From Rhodococcus rhodnii (GTDB lineage Bacteria; Actinomycetota; Actinomycetes; Mycobacteriales; Pseudonocardiaceae): 64,000 nt of DNA. Location of the stretch: positions 1 through 64,000 of the forward strand of contig JOAA01000032.1 in NCBI GenBank assembly GCA_000720375.1, in the 5' to 3' direction. The position numbers and the translations under genes were made by a program. Numbering within the stretch: the first letter of the stretch is position 1; each line of letters begins with the position of its first letter. This document shows positions 1 through 9,680 of the stretch, piece after piece. The notes below the pieces were generated by a model that had not been told where the DNA came from, ran no database searches, and saw nothing but the letters and a program-made list of their open reading frames with translations.

Positions 1-259
1 CGAGCCATAACCACCTCCCACACCCTCGAGTGGGACCAGCCTGGCTGAGTCATCCACGTAGATCAATTACACGGTCAACGTTGCGTGATGTGCCACTAGG
101 CCGTGTTTCAAATGCCCGATCGCGATAGCCGGGCCGGATGCGGCCCCTAACGCCACCGCGGCAACGCCCAAAGACAACCAGTATTCGCGGCGTCACCGCG
201 GCGACGCCAGGAACCGCCCCGATCCCGGCTCTCATCGACCGGAACATTCGAAACACGAC
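1..259. other. Left-edge intergenic DNA, no gene recognised
   Basis: No convincing coding region. A minus-strand open frame at 50-256 is Arg-rich, has no ribosome site and matches no family I know. Two imperfect 18-bp direct copies with core CACCGCGGC(A/G)ACGCC lie at about 151-168 and 192-209; their role is unknown. Confidence 0.5.
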
Positions 260-721
260 CTAGCGGCTGGGCCAGTTCTGCTGGTCACGGGACCAGGCGT
301 CGAGCACGATCAGCGTCTTGGTCCCGGTGACCCGGTGGCTGCGGCGGATCTCGTCGATCCGTTCCTGCAGATGGGCCAGATCCCGGACGCGCAGCCAGAT
401 CAGCGCGTCCGGGTCGCCCGCGATGGTGAACACCGCCTGGGTCTCCGGCATCGCCGTCGTCGTCTGCACGATCTCCGCCACGTTCGTGGTGCCGGCGAAC
501 CGCAGTTCGGTGAAGGCCTCGATTCCCCAGCCGAGCTTGGCATGATCAACTTGTACGGTGTACCCGAGGATCACGCCCGATTCCTGCATCCGGTCGATCC
601 GGCGCTTGACCGCCGCGATGGACAGCGAGACCCGCCCCGCGATGTCCGACAGCGTCCGGCGGGCGTCCTGCCGGAGCAATGCCAAGATCTCGTGGTCGGT
701 CGGGTCAAGCTCGACATCCAT
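260..721 (-). CDS. Lrp/AsnC-family transcriptional regulator
   Basis: A 153-aa protein of normal Lrp/AsnC length. The N-terminal AsnC-type helix-turn-helix (residues 1-60, with DHEILALLRQDARRTLSDIA and AVKRRIDRM) is followed by a RAM/ligand-binding domain (about 70-145, AVFTIAGDPDALIWLRV). Longer upstream frames exist, but the ATG at 721 begins exactly at the canonical N-terminus (MDVELDPTD). The gene is divergent from the indolepyruvate ferredoxin oxidoreductase at 878. Lrp-type genes often sit beside this enzyme and respond to aromatic or branched amino acids; that role here is inference from position. Candidate binding sites lie in the shared promoter (818-854). Confidence 0.9.
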   Translation of the reverse strand: MDVELDPTDHEILALLRQDARRTLSDIAGRVSLSIAAVKRRIDRMQESGVILGYTVQVDHAKLGWGIEAFTELRFAGTTNVAEIVQTTTAMPETQAVFTIAGDPDALIWLRVRDLAHLQERIDEIRRSHRVTGTKTLIVLDAWSRDQQNWPSR

Positions 722-817
722 GAGCGGTGACTGTACGCGGCGCGCAAAAAGTGTGCGCGGTTCCGCCAGGTGGGCGCGGGTTTTTTGCGTCTTTGTGGCG
801 GTGAGGTGCCAGGGTTG

Positions 818-854
818 TTGCGTTGGGCACGCAAGCGTTGTGTGGTGTGCGCAA
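818..854. promoter_or_regulatory. Two candidate Lrp/AsnC operators
   Basis: TTGCG-N7-CGCAA (818-834) is followed by TTGTG-N7-CGCAA (838-854). They have identical geometry and are 20 bp centre to centre, about two helical turns. They sit just upstream of the oxidoreductase start at 878 in the divergent Lrp promoter region. A weaker GCGCA-N7-TGCGC lies at 742-758 near the regulator's own start. Assignment to the Lrp protein is inference. Confidence 0.45.
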
Positions 855-877
855 CACGCGTGCCAGGGAGGCCAGTC

Positions 878-3800
878 ATGACCTTCACTCTCGAAGACCG
901 CTATGTCCGTGAATCCGGGTCTGCCTACCTGACCGGTATCCAGGCCCTGGTGCGGGTTCTGCTCGACCGGATCCGGCATGACCGTGCCGCGGGCCGGACG
1001 ACCGCCGCCTTCGTCTCGGGGTACTCGGGATCGCCGCTGGGCGGGTTCGACCTGGAACTGGGCCGTCGCAAGAAGCTGCTCGACGGCTACGACATCGTGC
1101 ACCGGCCCGGCCTGAACGAGGAACTGGGTGCCACGGCCGTGATGGGCAGCCAGCTGGCAGCGGGCACGGGCACGCAGCGACCCGACGGCATCGTGGGCAT
1201 GTGGTACGGCAAGGCACCCGGCCTGGACCGGGCCACCGATGCGTTGCGCCACGCCAATCTCGCGGGCACGGACCCGCGTGGTGGAGCGGTCGCGTTAGTC
1301 GGTGACGACCCGAACGCGAAGTCCTCGACCGTGCCGAACGCGTCCGAGCTTGCCCTGGCCGACCTGGAGATCCCGGTCTTCTTCCCCTCCGACTCGCAAG
1401 ACCTGCTCGAGCACGGCCTGCACGCGGTCGAAATGTCCCGGGCGAGCGGTTTGTGGACGTCGATGAAGATTGTCGCGAATGTCGCCGACGCCGCCGGAAC
1501 CGTTGTCCTGCCGCACGACTGGACCGCGCCCGAACTGCCTGCCAACGCGTACAAGCACGTCCCGTCCACACACCTGCTCGGCCAGCAGCAGGCTGCCCTG
1601 GAACGCAGCATGTTCGACACACGCGTTCCGTTGGCCATGGAGTACGTCCGGGCCAGCGGCGTGAACCAGATCGTCGAGCGCGGCACGACCGACATCGGCG
1701 TGATCACCGCCGGTAAGTCCTATTTGGACGTCCAGCAGGCGTTGCGCGCGCTGGGCATGTCCGGCCGGGTGCGCGTGCTCAAGCTGGGTGTGATCCACCC
1801 GGTCGAGCCGGAGATCGTCCGTGAGTTCGCCAAGGGGCTCACCGAGATCGTCGTGGTCGAGGAGAAGCGGGCGTTCGTCGAGACGGCCGTGAAGAACATC
1901 CTGTACGGCATGCCGGACGCGCCTCGGGTGCACGGCAAGCAGGATGCCGACGGCAGGACTTTGCTGGCGCAGTCCGGTGAGTTGAGCCCGGAACAGATCG
2001 CGGGCGCGTTCGCCAAGCGGCTGCAGGGTTTCGAGCCGGTCCGTGCGTGGCAACAGCGGCGCAAGCGCGAGCGGATCGCGGTGCCGTTGCTGGCCAGGAC
2101 TCCGTACTTCTGCTCGGGCTGCCCGCACAACTCGTCGACGAAGGTGCCGGAGGGCACGCTGGTGGGTGCCGGGATCGGTTGCCACACCATGGCTTTGTTC
2201 ATGGAGCCGGAGCAGGTCGGCAACGTCCTCGGCGTCACGCAGATGGGCGGCGAGGGCGTCATGTGGATCGGCATGAGCCCGTTCGTCGACTCGACCCACC
2301 TCGTGCAGAACATCGGTGACGGCACGTTCATGCACTCCGGCAGCCTCGCTGTGCGCGCGGCCGTGGCCGCGGGGGCGAACATCACGTTCAAACTGCTGCA
2401 CAACTCCACGGTCGCGATGACCGGTGGCCAGCAGGCGGTCGGCGCGCTGCCGATCGAGAAGATCGCATCGATGATGCTCGTCGAAGGCGTCCGCAAGATC
2501 ATCATCACCAGCGACGAGCCCGACCGGGTCCGCACACTGTCGCTGCCGCGTGGCGTCGAGGTCCGCCACCGCGACGAAATGCTGCGCAGCCAGGAGGAAC
2601 TGGCCTCGATCGGCGGCGTGACCATGCTCATCCACGACCAGGAGTGCGCGGCCGAGAAGCGCCGCAAGCGCCGCCGCGGCAAGGTTCCCACGCCCGCGGC
2701 CAAGATCATGATCAACGAGCGGGTCTGCGAAGGATGCGGCGACTGCGGCGCGAAGTCCAACTGCCTGTCGGTACAGCCGGTCGCCACCGAATTCGGCCGC
2801 AAGACCCGGATCCACCAATCGTCGTGCAATGTCGACTACTCGTGCCTGTCCGGCGACTGCCCGTCCTTCCTCACCGTCATTCCCGGCCAGCGGCCGCAAC
2901 ACCGGGAGATTCCCGACATCGCAGCCTCCGACCTGCCCGCGCCCGTGCCGAACGGTGCGGACTTCACGGTCCGGATCACCGGAATCGGCGGCACCGGTGT
3001 CGTGACCGTGTCCCAGATCCTCGGCACCGCGGCGGCGATCGACGGCAAGCACGTCCGCACCCTTGACCAGATCGGGCTCGCGCAGAAGGGCGGCGCGGTC
3101 GTGTCCGACGTCAAGGTCACGGCCGAACGTGTCGAGCAGGCCGCGAAACTGGCTTCGGGTGAAGCGGACCTTTACCTGTCGTGTGACGCCTTGGTCGGCG
3201 CTGACCCGACGCACCTGGCCGCGGCGGACGCCGACCGGACCACCGCCGTCGTCTCGACCACGGAAGTGCCGACGGCCAGCATGGTCGTGGACACCAGTGT
3301 GTCCTATCCGGACTCCCACGATGTCCGGTCGGTGATCGACTCGGCGGCCCGCCGGACGGTCTACCTCGACGCGCGGGGCCTGGCCGAGGCGTTGTTCGAC
3401 GACGACCAGTACGCCAACATCCTCCAGGTCGGCGCGGCGTTCCAGACCGGTGCGATCGCGTTGTCCGCCGACGCCATCGAGCAGGCGATCCGGCTCAACG
3501 GCACGGCGGTCGACCGTAACCTCCAGGCTTTCCGGCGTGGCCGCCAAGCCGTCGCGGACCCGGCAGCCCTTGAGGCGCTGCTGGTCGCCCCCGCGGTTGA
3601 GGCACCGGTGCACCCCTCGACCGACCGGATCGCCGGAATCGTCGGAGCACCTGCGGACTCCGAACTGGCCAGGCTGGTCCGGCTGCGTGTCTCGGACCTC
3701 ATCGGCTACCAGGACGAGCGCTACGCCACCGAGTATGCGACCTTCGTCGAGCAGATCCGCGTGTCCAGCACGGTCGAGGTCGCCGAGGCCGTCGCTCGCA

Positions 3801-4258
3801 ACCTGTACAAGCTGATGGCGTACAAGGACGAGTACGAAGTCGCCCGGCTCTCGCTTGACCTTTCCGGCGTCGAGGAGCAGTTCGGCAAGGGCGCCAAGGT
3901 TTCCTACCGGTTGCACCCGCCGGTTCTGCGCGCCATGGGAATGAAGCGCAAGCTCAGCCTCGGCCGCTGGTTCCGCCTGGTGTTCCGGCTGCTGGCCGGG
4001 CTGCGCAGGCTGCGCGGCACGAAGCTCGACGTGTTCGGCTACGCGCACGTCCGGAAGGTCGAACGCGAGCTGATCGGCGAGTACCGCGAGGCCGTGCGCC
4101 AAGCCGACCCGGCCGTGCGGCTGGAGCTGGCCGAGTTGCCGGACATGATCCGCGGCTACGAGCAGATCAAACTCGACAACGTCACCGCTTATCGGGAGCG
4201 CATGGCCGAGTTGCTCACCCCGGTGCGGACGCAGAGCCCGGTGGGATCAGCCGCCTAG
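878..4258 (+). CDS. Indolepyruvate ferredoxin oxidoreductase, fused alpha-gamma form
   Basis: A 1126-aa fused 2-oxoacid:ferredoxin oxidoreductase. It is expected to oxidatively decarboxylate aryl pyruvates from aromatic amino-acid transamination to acyl-CoA, reducing ferredoxin, in the cytoplasm. The N-terminal part carries the pyrimidine and TPP-binding regions (FCSGCPHNSSTKVPEG, then GIGCHTMALFMEP). A Cys-rich iron-sulfur segment follows (CEGCGDCGAKSNC and CNVDYSCLSGDC), then a gamma domain beginning TGIGGTGVVTVSQILG. The ATG at 878 is preceded by CAGGGAGG with good spacing; the longer open frame from 770 has no such signal. Divergent from the Lrp gene. The stop overlaps the convergent DUF2238 gene by 4 nt. 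Confidence 0.93.
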   Translation: MTFTLEDRYVRESGSAYLTGIQALVRVLLDRIRHDRAAGRTTAAFVSGYSGSPLGGFDLELGRRKKLLDGYDIVHRPGLNEELGATAVMGSQLAAGTGTQRPDGIVGMWYGKAPGLDRATDALRHANLAGTDPRGGAVALVGDDPNAKSSTVPNASELALADLEIPVFFPSDSQDLLEHGLHAVEMSRASGLWTSMKIVANVADAAGTVVLPHDWTAPELPANAYKHVPSTHLLGQQQAALERSMFDTRVPLAMEYVRASGVNQIVERGTTDIGVITAGKSYLDVQQALRALGMSGRVRVLKLGVIHPVEPEIVREFAKGLTEIVVVEEKRAFVETAVKNILYGMPDAPRVHGKQDADGRTLLAQSGELSPEQIAGAFAKRLQGFEPVRAWQQRRKRERIAVPLLARTPYFCSGCPHNSSTKVPEGTLVGAGIGCHTMALFMEPEQVGNVLGVTQMGGEGVMWIGMSPFVDSTHLVQNIGDGTFMHSGSLAVRAAVAAGANITFKLLHNSTVAMTGGQQAVGALPIEKIASMMLVEGVRKIIITSDEPDRVRTLSLPRGVEVRHRDEMLRSQEELASIGGVTMLIHDQECAAEKRRKRRRGKVPTPAAKIMINERVCEGCGDCGAKSNCLSVQPVATEFGRKTRIHQSSCNVDYSCLSGDCPSFLTVIPGQRPQHREIPDIAASDLPAPVPNGADFTVRITGIGGTGVVTVSQILGTAAAIDGKHVRTLDQIGLAQKGGAVVSDVKVTAERVEQAAKLASGEADLYLSCDALVGADPTHLAAADADRTTAVVSTTEVPTASMVVDTSVSYPDSHDVRSVIDSAARRTVYLDARGLAEALFDDDQYANILQVGAAFQTGAIALSADAIEQAIRLNGTAVDRNLQAFRRGRQAVADPAALEALLVAPAVEAPVHPSTDRIAGIVGAPADSELARLVRLRVSDLIGYQDERYATEYATFVEQIRVSSTVEVAEAVARNLYKLMAYKDEYEVARLSLDLSGVEEQFGKGAKVSYRLHPPVLRAMGMKRKLSLGRWFRLVFRLLAGLRRLRGTKLDVFGYAHVRKVERELIGEYREAVRQADPAVRLELAELPDMIRGYEQIKLDNVTAYRERMAELLTPVRTQSPVGSAA

Positions 4259-4863
4259 GACTTGATCTGCCGGTCGTGCGCACGGCCGAGCAGCAGCTGA
4301 GCACCCAAGGCGCCGCACAGCGCGCACACCATGTCCCACTGGGCATCGAGCTGGTCGCCTTGGGTGCCCAGGTAGGCGTCGCCTGCCTGGCCAGTGAGCG
4401 CGCCGGCCAGCGCCTCGCCGACCTCGAACCCGCCACTGATCCCGAGGCAGACGAAACCCACCACCGCGAACAGCCAGAAACCCCTGGTCAACGGGGTGAG
4501 CCTGAGCAGCAGTTCACGGATCACGATCGCGGCGACCGCGCCTTGCGCGACGTGACCGATCCGGTCGTAGTGGTTGCGCTCGAACCCGAACCAGTCCTTC
4601 ATCCACATGCCGAACGGCACCTCGGAGTACGTGTAGTGGGCGCCGAGCGCGATCAGCAGCCCGGCCACGGCCAGCGCCCAGTACGCCAGCGGCGTGAACT
4701 GGAACCTCGAGTACGTCAGCACCAGCACGGGCACCGCCACGGCGATCGGTGCGATCTCGAGGAACCACGTGCCGTACGACCTGGGCGCGACCGCTGACAC
4801 CGCGACCGCGGCGACTACCACGACCAGCAGGACCTGAGGGTGACGCCTGACCGCTACGTCCAT
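4255..4863 (-). CDS. DUF2238 (YjdF-like) membrane protein
   Basis: A 202-aa polytopic membrane protein with about six hydrophobic helices (for example VLLVVVVAAVAVSAVAP and LAYWALAVAGLLIALGA). The family-typical segment HYTYSEVPFGMWMKDWFG, followed by RNHYDRIGHVAQG, identifies DUF2238/YjdF. The C-terminal part has the conserved GFEVGEAL and AQWDM segments. Function is unknown. The gene is convergent with the oxidoreductase and overlaps its stop by 4 nt. Confidence 0.85.
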   Translation of the reverse strand: MDVAVRRHPQVLLVVVVAAVAVSAVAPRSYGTWFLEIAPIAVAVPVLVLTYSRFQFTPLAYWALAVAGLLIALGAHYTYSEVPFGMWMKDWFGFERNHYDRIGHVAQGAVAAIVIRELLLRLTPLTRGFWLFAVVGFVCLGISGGFEVGEALAGALTGQAGDAYLGTQGDQLDAQWDMVCALCGALGAQLLLGRAHDRQIKS

Positions 4864-4950
4864 GAAGTCCGATTACCCAGATTTTGGATCACAATGTCGA
4901 GAACGGCTCGCCTGCTCCTACGTCTCGGGTGACACACCGAGGAGGACACG

Positions 4951-5481
4951 ATGAACAAGCAGGTCAAGCGCCCTTCCGAGGACGCAGTCCGGACCGCGAC
5001 CGGACGGGACTGGGACGAGTGGAACGCCGAACTCGACGCCTGGGACGCCACCGGCCACAGCCACAAGGAGATCGTCGCCTGGTTGATGGACGACCGCGGC
5101 GTCGGCAGCTGGTGGGCACAGTCGATCACGGTCGCCTACGAGCAAGCCCGCGGCTTGCGAACGCCGGGCAGCGGGCGGGACGGCCTGTTCACGATCAGCG
5201 TGAGCAAGACCGTGGACGTCCCGGTCGACGAGCTGTTCAAGGCCTTCATGGCTACGGCAGGCGAGGCGTTGCGGGAGCGTACGTCGCAACCTGGGCGGTC
5301 CGCCCGGTTCGACTGGGAGGACGGCCGGACGCGCGTCAACGTGGGCTTCGATGCCAAGGGCCCCAACAAGAGCGTGGTGGCCCTGGCACACGAGCGGCTG
5401 GAAAGCCCGGAGGAGGCCGAGCGGATGAAGGCGATGTGGCGGGAGCGGCTCGCGACCCTCAAGGCCCACATAACGCCGTGA
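4951..5481 (+). CDS. DUF4287 / SRPBCC-domain protein
   Basis: A 176-aa soluble protein. Residues about 1-70 form a DUF4287-like module: TGRDWDEWNAELDAWDATG, then the HKEIVAWLMDD and SWWAQSITVAYEQARG segments. Residues 80-176 look like an SRPBCC/START-type fold (TISVSKTVDVPVDELFKAF ... TRVNVGFDAKGPNKSVVALAHERL). This pairing recurs in actinobacteria. The biochemical role is unknown; hydrophobic ligand binding is the general SRPBCC expectation. GAGGAGGA precedes the ATG with good spacing. It is followed on the same strand by the RDD protein, 41 nt downstream. Confidence 0.85.
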   Translation: MNKQVKRPSEDAVRTATGRDWDEWNAELDAWDATGHSHKEIVAWLMDDRGVGSWWAQSITVAYEQARGLRTPGSGRDGLFTISVSKTVDVPVDELFKAFMATAGEALRERTSQPGRSARFDWEDGRTRVNVGFDAKGPNKSVVALAHERLESPEEAERMKAMWRERLATLKAHITP

Positions 5482-5522
5482 CCGGTTTACACTCCGTCCG
5501 CTCGCATCGAGAGGGGGAGCGC

Positions 5523-6188
5523 GTGACCTTTCCACCGCCACCGCCGCCTGGTGACCCGAATCAGCAGCCGCCGAATCAGCAGTTCCCGCAGGCGCCGCCG
5601 TACCCGCAACAGGGCTACTACCAGCAGCCTGGCTACCAGTACGGGTACCAGCACAACGGTCCGCAGTTCCTGCCGCCGGAGGCAGGCACGCAGTACGCCC
5701 GCTTCGATCCGGTGCAGCCGGTCCGTGTCCTGGCCAATCCTGGGCGCAGGCTGGTCGCCAGGCTGATCGACGGACTGATCCTCGGCGTGATCATCGGTGG
5801 GCTCGCCGCCGCGATCGCCGGGATCACCAACGGGTTCGGCACTCGTCGACCGGACGAGGCGGCGAACGTGATCGGGATCGTCCTGCTGGTCATCGTCGGA
5901 CTGGCATGGCTGCTCTACGAGCCGCTGTTCAACACCTTCAAGGGCGGCACGCCGGGCAAGCTCGCCATGGGCATCCGGGTGGTGCGTGTGGCGAACGCGG
6001 AATATCCCGGTTTCGGTGCGGCGCTCGGCCGTTTCCTGATCGCTCCCGTGTTCGCCATCGTGCCGCTCGGTGGTTTGCTGAACGTGTTGTGGTGCCTATG
6101 GGACCGTCCGCTGTACCAGTGCCTGCACGACAAGGTCGCCAGCACAGTGGTGGTGCACAAGGAAGGCGAAGCCTACGGCAACGTGTAG
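5523..6188 (+). CDS. RDD-family membrane protein
   Basis: A 221-aa protein starting at a GTG preceded by GAGAGGGGGAGC. A Pro/Gln/Tyr-rich disordered N-terminus (residues 1-60; PPPPPPGDP, YPQQGYYQQPGYQYGYQ) leads into an RDD domain: RRLVARLIDGLILGVIIGG, then IVLLVIVGLAWLLYEPLF, then GGTPGKLAMGIRVVR. There are three to four membrane helices. RDD proteins are of poorly defined function (some are proposed transporters). The 3' end overlaps the convergent subtilase gene by 16 nt. Confidence 0.88.
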   Translation: MTFPPPPPPGDPNQQPPNQQFPQAPPYPQQGYYQQPGYQYGYQHNGPQFLPPEAGTQYARFDPVQPVRVLANPGRRLVARLIDGLILGVIIGGLAAAIAGITNGFGTRRPDEAANVIGIVLLVIVGLAWLLYEPLFNTFKGGTPGKLAMGIRVVRVANAEYPGFGAALGRFLIAPVFAIVPLGGLLNVLWCLWDRPLYQCLHDKVASTVVVHKEGEAYGNV

Positions 6189-7285
6189 AGCAGCCGGTTG
6201 GCGGTGTTCGGGCGCAGTCCGCAGAGCTTGTCCTTGGTGGAGTTGGCGATCAGCGCGGCTTCCACTTGAGCCGGTGTCGCGGTGGGGTGGGTGGCCAGGT
6301 ACAGGCCCGCCCCGCCGACCGCGTGCGGTGTCGAGAACGACGTCCCGGTCAGCGTGGTCGTTGCCGTGTCCGAGGAGTTCCAGATCCCGGTGATGTTCAC
6401 GCCGGGTGCGTGCAGGTCGATCAGCGGGCCGTAGTTCGACGCGGTGTGCACGCAGTCGTTGATGTTCGTCGCCGCGGTGGTGATCGCTTCCTTCACCCTG
6501 GCCGGTGAGAAGTTGCCCGCGTCGCTGGCGGAACTTCCCGCCGCCACGCCATAGGTCACGCCGGACGCGATGGATCGGCGTACGGCGTCGTCCAATGCCT
6601 GGTTGGCAGAGCCGCCGAGGCTCATGTTGGCCACTGCGGGCTTCTTGGCGTTGCGAGTGATCCAGTCAAGGCCCGCGATGACCGTGGACATGCTGCCTGA
6701 GCCGCTCGCGCTGAGGACCTTCACCGGCACGATGGTGATCTTCTTGGCCACGCCGTACTTCGTGCCGCCGATGATCCCGGCGATGAACGTGCCGTGTCCG
6801 TTGTCGTCGTTGGGATTCCCGTCGTTCTCCACGAGGTCCACACCCGGCGCCACTCGGCCGAGCAGATCCGAGTGCGTGCGCCGGACTCCGGTGTCGATGA
6901 CGTACGCGTGCACGTTGGCCGCGTCGGTCACCCAGCGGTATTTGCCGTCGTAGGGCAGGTCTCGCTGGTCGATGCGGTCGAGGTTCCACGGCGGGTTGAG
7001 CTGTTCGCCGTACGCGTGGACCTGCGAATCCGGCACCACATAAGACACCGACTTGTCTCCAGACAGCCTGCGCAGCTGGGATTGGGTCAGCGAAGCCGAA
7101 AATCCGGTCAGAACGGTGTGATACGTGTGCTCGGCCCGCACGTCGAACCGGTTGGTCAGCGTGTCGATCCCGGCAGTGCCGTTGAGCACCACGATGTAGC
7201 GGTGCGCCGGTTCGGCGTTCGCCTGAACCGGCGCGACCAAGGCGAGTGACAGCGCGGCGATGGCAGTTCGCTTACCGAATCCCAT
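6173..7285 (-). CDS. Secreted S8 subtilisin-like serine peptidase
   Basis: A 370-aa proteinase-K-type subtilase. Starting at the ATG at 7285 gives a clean signal peptide (MGFGKRTAIAALSLALVAP..ANA). An I9 propeptide inhibitor domain covers about residues 27-95. The catalytic domain has Asp131 (VIDTGVRRTHSD), His164 (NGHGTFIAG) and Ser316 (GTSFSTPHAVG). The oxyanion-hole position, normally AAGN, reads VAAGSSASDAG, so the usual Asn appears to be Ser251. An exported protease with signal peptide and propeptide is the family norm. It is convergent with the RDD gene. The substrate is unknown; leader-peptide trimming for the lanthipeptide at 32 kb is possible but not indicated by linkage. Confidence 0.88.
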   Translation of the reverse strand: MGFGKRTAIAALSLALVAPVQANAEPAHRYIVVLNGTAGIDTLTNRFDVRAEHTYHTVLTGFSASLTQSQLRRLSGDKSVSYVVPDSQVHAYGEQLNPPWNLDRIDQRDLPYDGKYRWVTDAANVHAYVIDTGVRRTHSDLLGRVAPGVDLVENDGNPNDDNGHGTFIAGIIGGTKYGVAKKITIVPVKVLSASGSGSMSTVIAGLDWITRNAKKPAVANMSLGGSANQALDDAVRRSIASGVTYGVAAGSSASDAGNFSPARVKEAITTAATNINDCVHTASNYGPLIDLHAPGVNITGIWNSSDTATTTLTGTSFSTPHAVGGAGLYLATHPTATPAQVEAALIANSTKDKLCGLRPNTANRLLYTLP

Positions 7286-7336
7286 AGTCGACGTGTAGTC
7301 GACCCGGTTGGGATGGGCAAGGTTCACCAATTGCCA

Positions 7337-8500
7337 CTAGTTCACCGTTGCAAAGGTACGGCTGCGTTCCAAAGCGAACAGACCGAGTACGCAGATGCCG
7401 CCGATGGCAAGCAATCCGAGCCAGCCGGTGCTGGGCGAGAGATCGAAGACCGTGCCGGCGAACAGGTTCCCGAGCATGATGCCGACGCCCACAATGGTGT
7501 TATAGAACCCGTAGTGGGTGGCGACCAGACGGTTGCCGGACAACCGGACGATCGTGTCCATCTCGAACGGGAACACCACGGCTGTCCCCAAGGCGAGCAA
7601 TGCCGAGGAGATCAGCAAAGCGGCGTCGCCCGGCACGACCAATGGTGGCAGGAACGCGGATGTCAGCACGGCCGCACCGATCGCGATCGACCGGCCAGGA
7701 CCCCAGCGATTCCGGAACCACGCGGTGATCCGCAGCTGCCCGGCGATCGCGACCACGGCCGACACCACGAACAACGCCATGACCAAGGTCTGTGAACTGG
7801 CTTGCAACGGCAGTGCCAGATACACCTGGAACGACAGCACATTCGAGCCGACCATGACCAACGCGAACAGCATGAACGGCCGGTTGGCCATGACTGTGCG
7901 CCAATCGCCCAGCGTGGTGCGTTTGCCGGTTTCGGCGGCACGGCTGGGCAACGCGCGCAGCTGCAACACGGTCAACAGCGCGAAGACCGCCGCGGCGGTC
8001 AGACACGTCAACCGGAAGTCCACAGTGGTCAACGCGAGCCCGACGAGCGGGCCGAGCAGGATTCCGCACTGATAGAAGACGTTGAACAACGCGAAGGCTT
8101 CCACCCGGCGCTCGCCCGCGTCCGCCGCGAGGTACGCGCGGACTGCCGGATTGAACAACGCTCCGGCAAAGCCCGTCGCCGCCGAGGCGATGATCAACGC
8201 AGGCAACGAGTTCACCACGGCGAGCAACGCGAACCCGGCTGTCCTGAGTAGACATCCGGCCACGATCAACGGCTTGTACCCGAACCGGTCCGCGAGCGTG
8301 CCACCCACCAGGAACATCCCCTGCTGGGAGAAGTTGCGCACACCGAGCACCAGCCCGATCGCCCAGCCCGCCAGGCCGAGCGGCCCGGCGAGATAGCCTG
8401 CCAGGTAAGGCATCAGCATGTAGAAGCCGACGTTGATGGTGAACTGGTTGACCATCAACAGCTTGCTCGGCCGGTCGAACGACCGGAACTGCCGGATCAC
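7337..8500 (-). CDS. MFS transporter coupled to the PLP enzyme
   Basis: A 387-aa major facilitator with about 12 hydrophobic helices and an MFS loop motif ([17 protein letters not shown]) after the second helix. The chosen GTG start at 8500 overlaps the stop of the upstream PLP-enzyme gene as GTGA, so the two are probably translationally coupled. In such pairs the transporter commonly exports the product of the partner enzyme; that is inference here. The ORF ends next to, but is divergently unrelated to, the secreted subtilase. Confidence 0.85.
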   Translation of the reverse strand: MIRQFRSFDRPSKLLMVNQFTINVGFYMLMPYLAGYLAGPLGLAGWAIGLVLGVRNFSQQGMFLVGGTLADRFGYKPLIVAGCLLRTAGFALLAVVNSLPALIIASAATGFAGALFNPAVRAYLAADAGERRVEAFALFNVFYQCGILLGPLVGLALTTVDFRLTCLTAAAVFALLTVLQLRALPSRAAETGKRTTLGDWRTVMANRPFMLFALVMVGSNVLSFQVYLALPLQASSQTLVMALFVVSAVVAIAGQLRITAWFRNRWGPGRSIAIGAAVLTSAFLPPLVVPGDAALLISSALLALGTAVVFPFEMDTIVRLSGNRLVATHYGFYNTIVGVGIMLGNLFAGTVFDLSPSTGWLGLLAIGGICVLGLFALERSRTFATVN

Positions 8501-9582
8501 CGGGCACCGGCCAGCGGATCGCTGACCGCGGTGCACCTCGTCCACCGTTCGACGACCTTGTCCTGCGGGCTGTCGATGGTGTCCGGCTCGGTCGGCTCGG
8601 TGTCCAGCAGACCGTGTTGTCCGCAGAACTCGTCGTTGTAGACCGTGTCGAAGTATCGGTGCGGGCCGTCGGGGAACACCGCCGCGATCCGGGTCTCCGG
8701 CGGACTTGTCCTTGCCAGCCAACCGGAAACGAGGGCGACCGCGCCGACACTCCAGCCGCCGCTGGCGTGATGCGTGGACGCGAGCTTGCGGCACGTCCAC
8801 ACGGCTTCGGCCGGTGCGACCCAGTGCACTTCGTCGAAGGCCGCGTAGTCGACGTTGCTGGGATAGATGCTGGAGCCAAGGCCCCGCATCAGCCGGGTGC
8901 TCGCGGGCTGGCCGAAGATCGTCGAGCCGATCGTGTCCACGCCGACCAAGCGCATGTGCGGGCAGAATTCCCGCAGGACGCGGGCGATTCCGGCGGAATG
9001 ACCGCCGGTGCCGACCGAGCAGACGAGCACGTCCACCCGCCCGAGCTGGGCGACGAGCTCCATGGCCAACGAGGCGTACGCGGCCACGTTGTCCGGGTTG
9101 TTGTACTGGTCCGGGCACCACGACCCGGGGTACTCACGCATTACTTTCTCGACGCGGTCGCGGCGGGCTTGCTGCCAGCCGCCGGTCGGGTGCGGTTCCT
9201 CGACCAGTTCGACGCGGGCGCCGTACGCCGTCAGCAACCGGCGCACGATCGGCTCCATACCAGGATCGGTGACCAGGGTGACCGGATGCCGGTAGACGGT
9301 CGCGGCCAGCGCGAGGCCGAGACCGAGGGTGCCGCTGGTCGATTCCACGATCATGGCTCCGGGCTTGAGATCACCGCGCTGAATCGCCTTGTCGACCATG
9401 TGCAACGCGGGCCGGTCCTTCATGCCGCCGGGGTTGTGGCCCTCGAGCTTCGCCCAGTAGCCGCGGCCGTCCTCGTTGACCCACAGCACCGGCGTGTTGC
9501 CGACGGCGGTGGCGGGGGAGTGGCAGTTCGCGGCGGTGGTCAGCAGCTGGGCAGGGGTGGGCGCGGAAAGAACTGTGTTCAT
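8497..9582 (-). CDS. PLP-dependent cysteine-synthase-family enzyme
   Basis: A 361-aa fold-type II PLP enzyme of the cysteine synthase/beta-substituting family. The Schiff-base lysine lies in [16 protein letters not shown] phosphate-binding glycine loop is seen as [13 protein letters not shown], and the substrate loop as [12 protein letters not shown]. The ATG at 9582 gives a normal N-terminus; an upstream ATG at 9636 lacks support. The enzyme differs from housekeeping CysK in having a C-terminal extension of about 40 residues and in its coupling to an exporter. Relatives build non-protein amino acids (for example SbnA-type and diaminopropionate-forming enzymes). Which product is made here cannot be read from sequence. 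Confidence 0.85.
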   Translation of the reverse strand: MNTVLSAPTPAQLLTTAANCHSPATAVGNTPVLWVNEDGRGYWAKLEGHNPGGMKDRPALHMVDKAIQRGDLKPGAMIVESTSGTLGLGLALAATVYRHPVTLVTDPGMEPIVRRLLTAYGARVELVEEPHPTGGWQQARRDRVEKVMREYPGSWCPDQYNNPDNVAAYASLAMELVAQLGRVDVLVCSVGTGGHSAGIARVLREFCPHMRLVGVDTIGSTIFGQPASTRLMRGLGSSIYPSNVDYAAFDEVHWVAPAEAVWTCRKLASTHHASGGWSVGAVALVSGWLARTSPPETRIAAVFPDGPHRYFDTVYNDEFCGQHGLLDTEPTEPDTIDSPQDKVVERWTRCTAVSDPLAGAR

Positions 9583-9680
9583 CAGACCTGTCTCACAACG
9601 CTCAGTGGGGTAGGGGCGCGTAGCGGCCGGAGGCATGCGGCATCACCACAGAGAGTCGTCTGTGGACTGCGCAGAGTTCC

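Noticed and set aside
1295..4102. 935-codon minus-strand open frame
   Set aside because: Antisense shadow of the indolepyruvate ferredoxin oxidoreductase; Arg/Asp/Val-rich with no domain, produced by high-GC codon bias.
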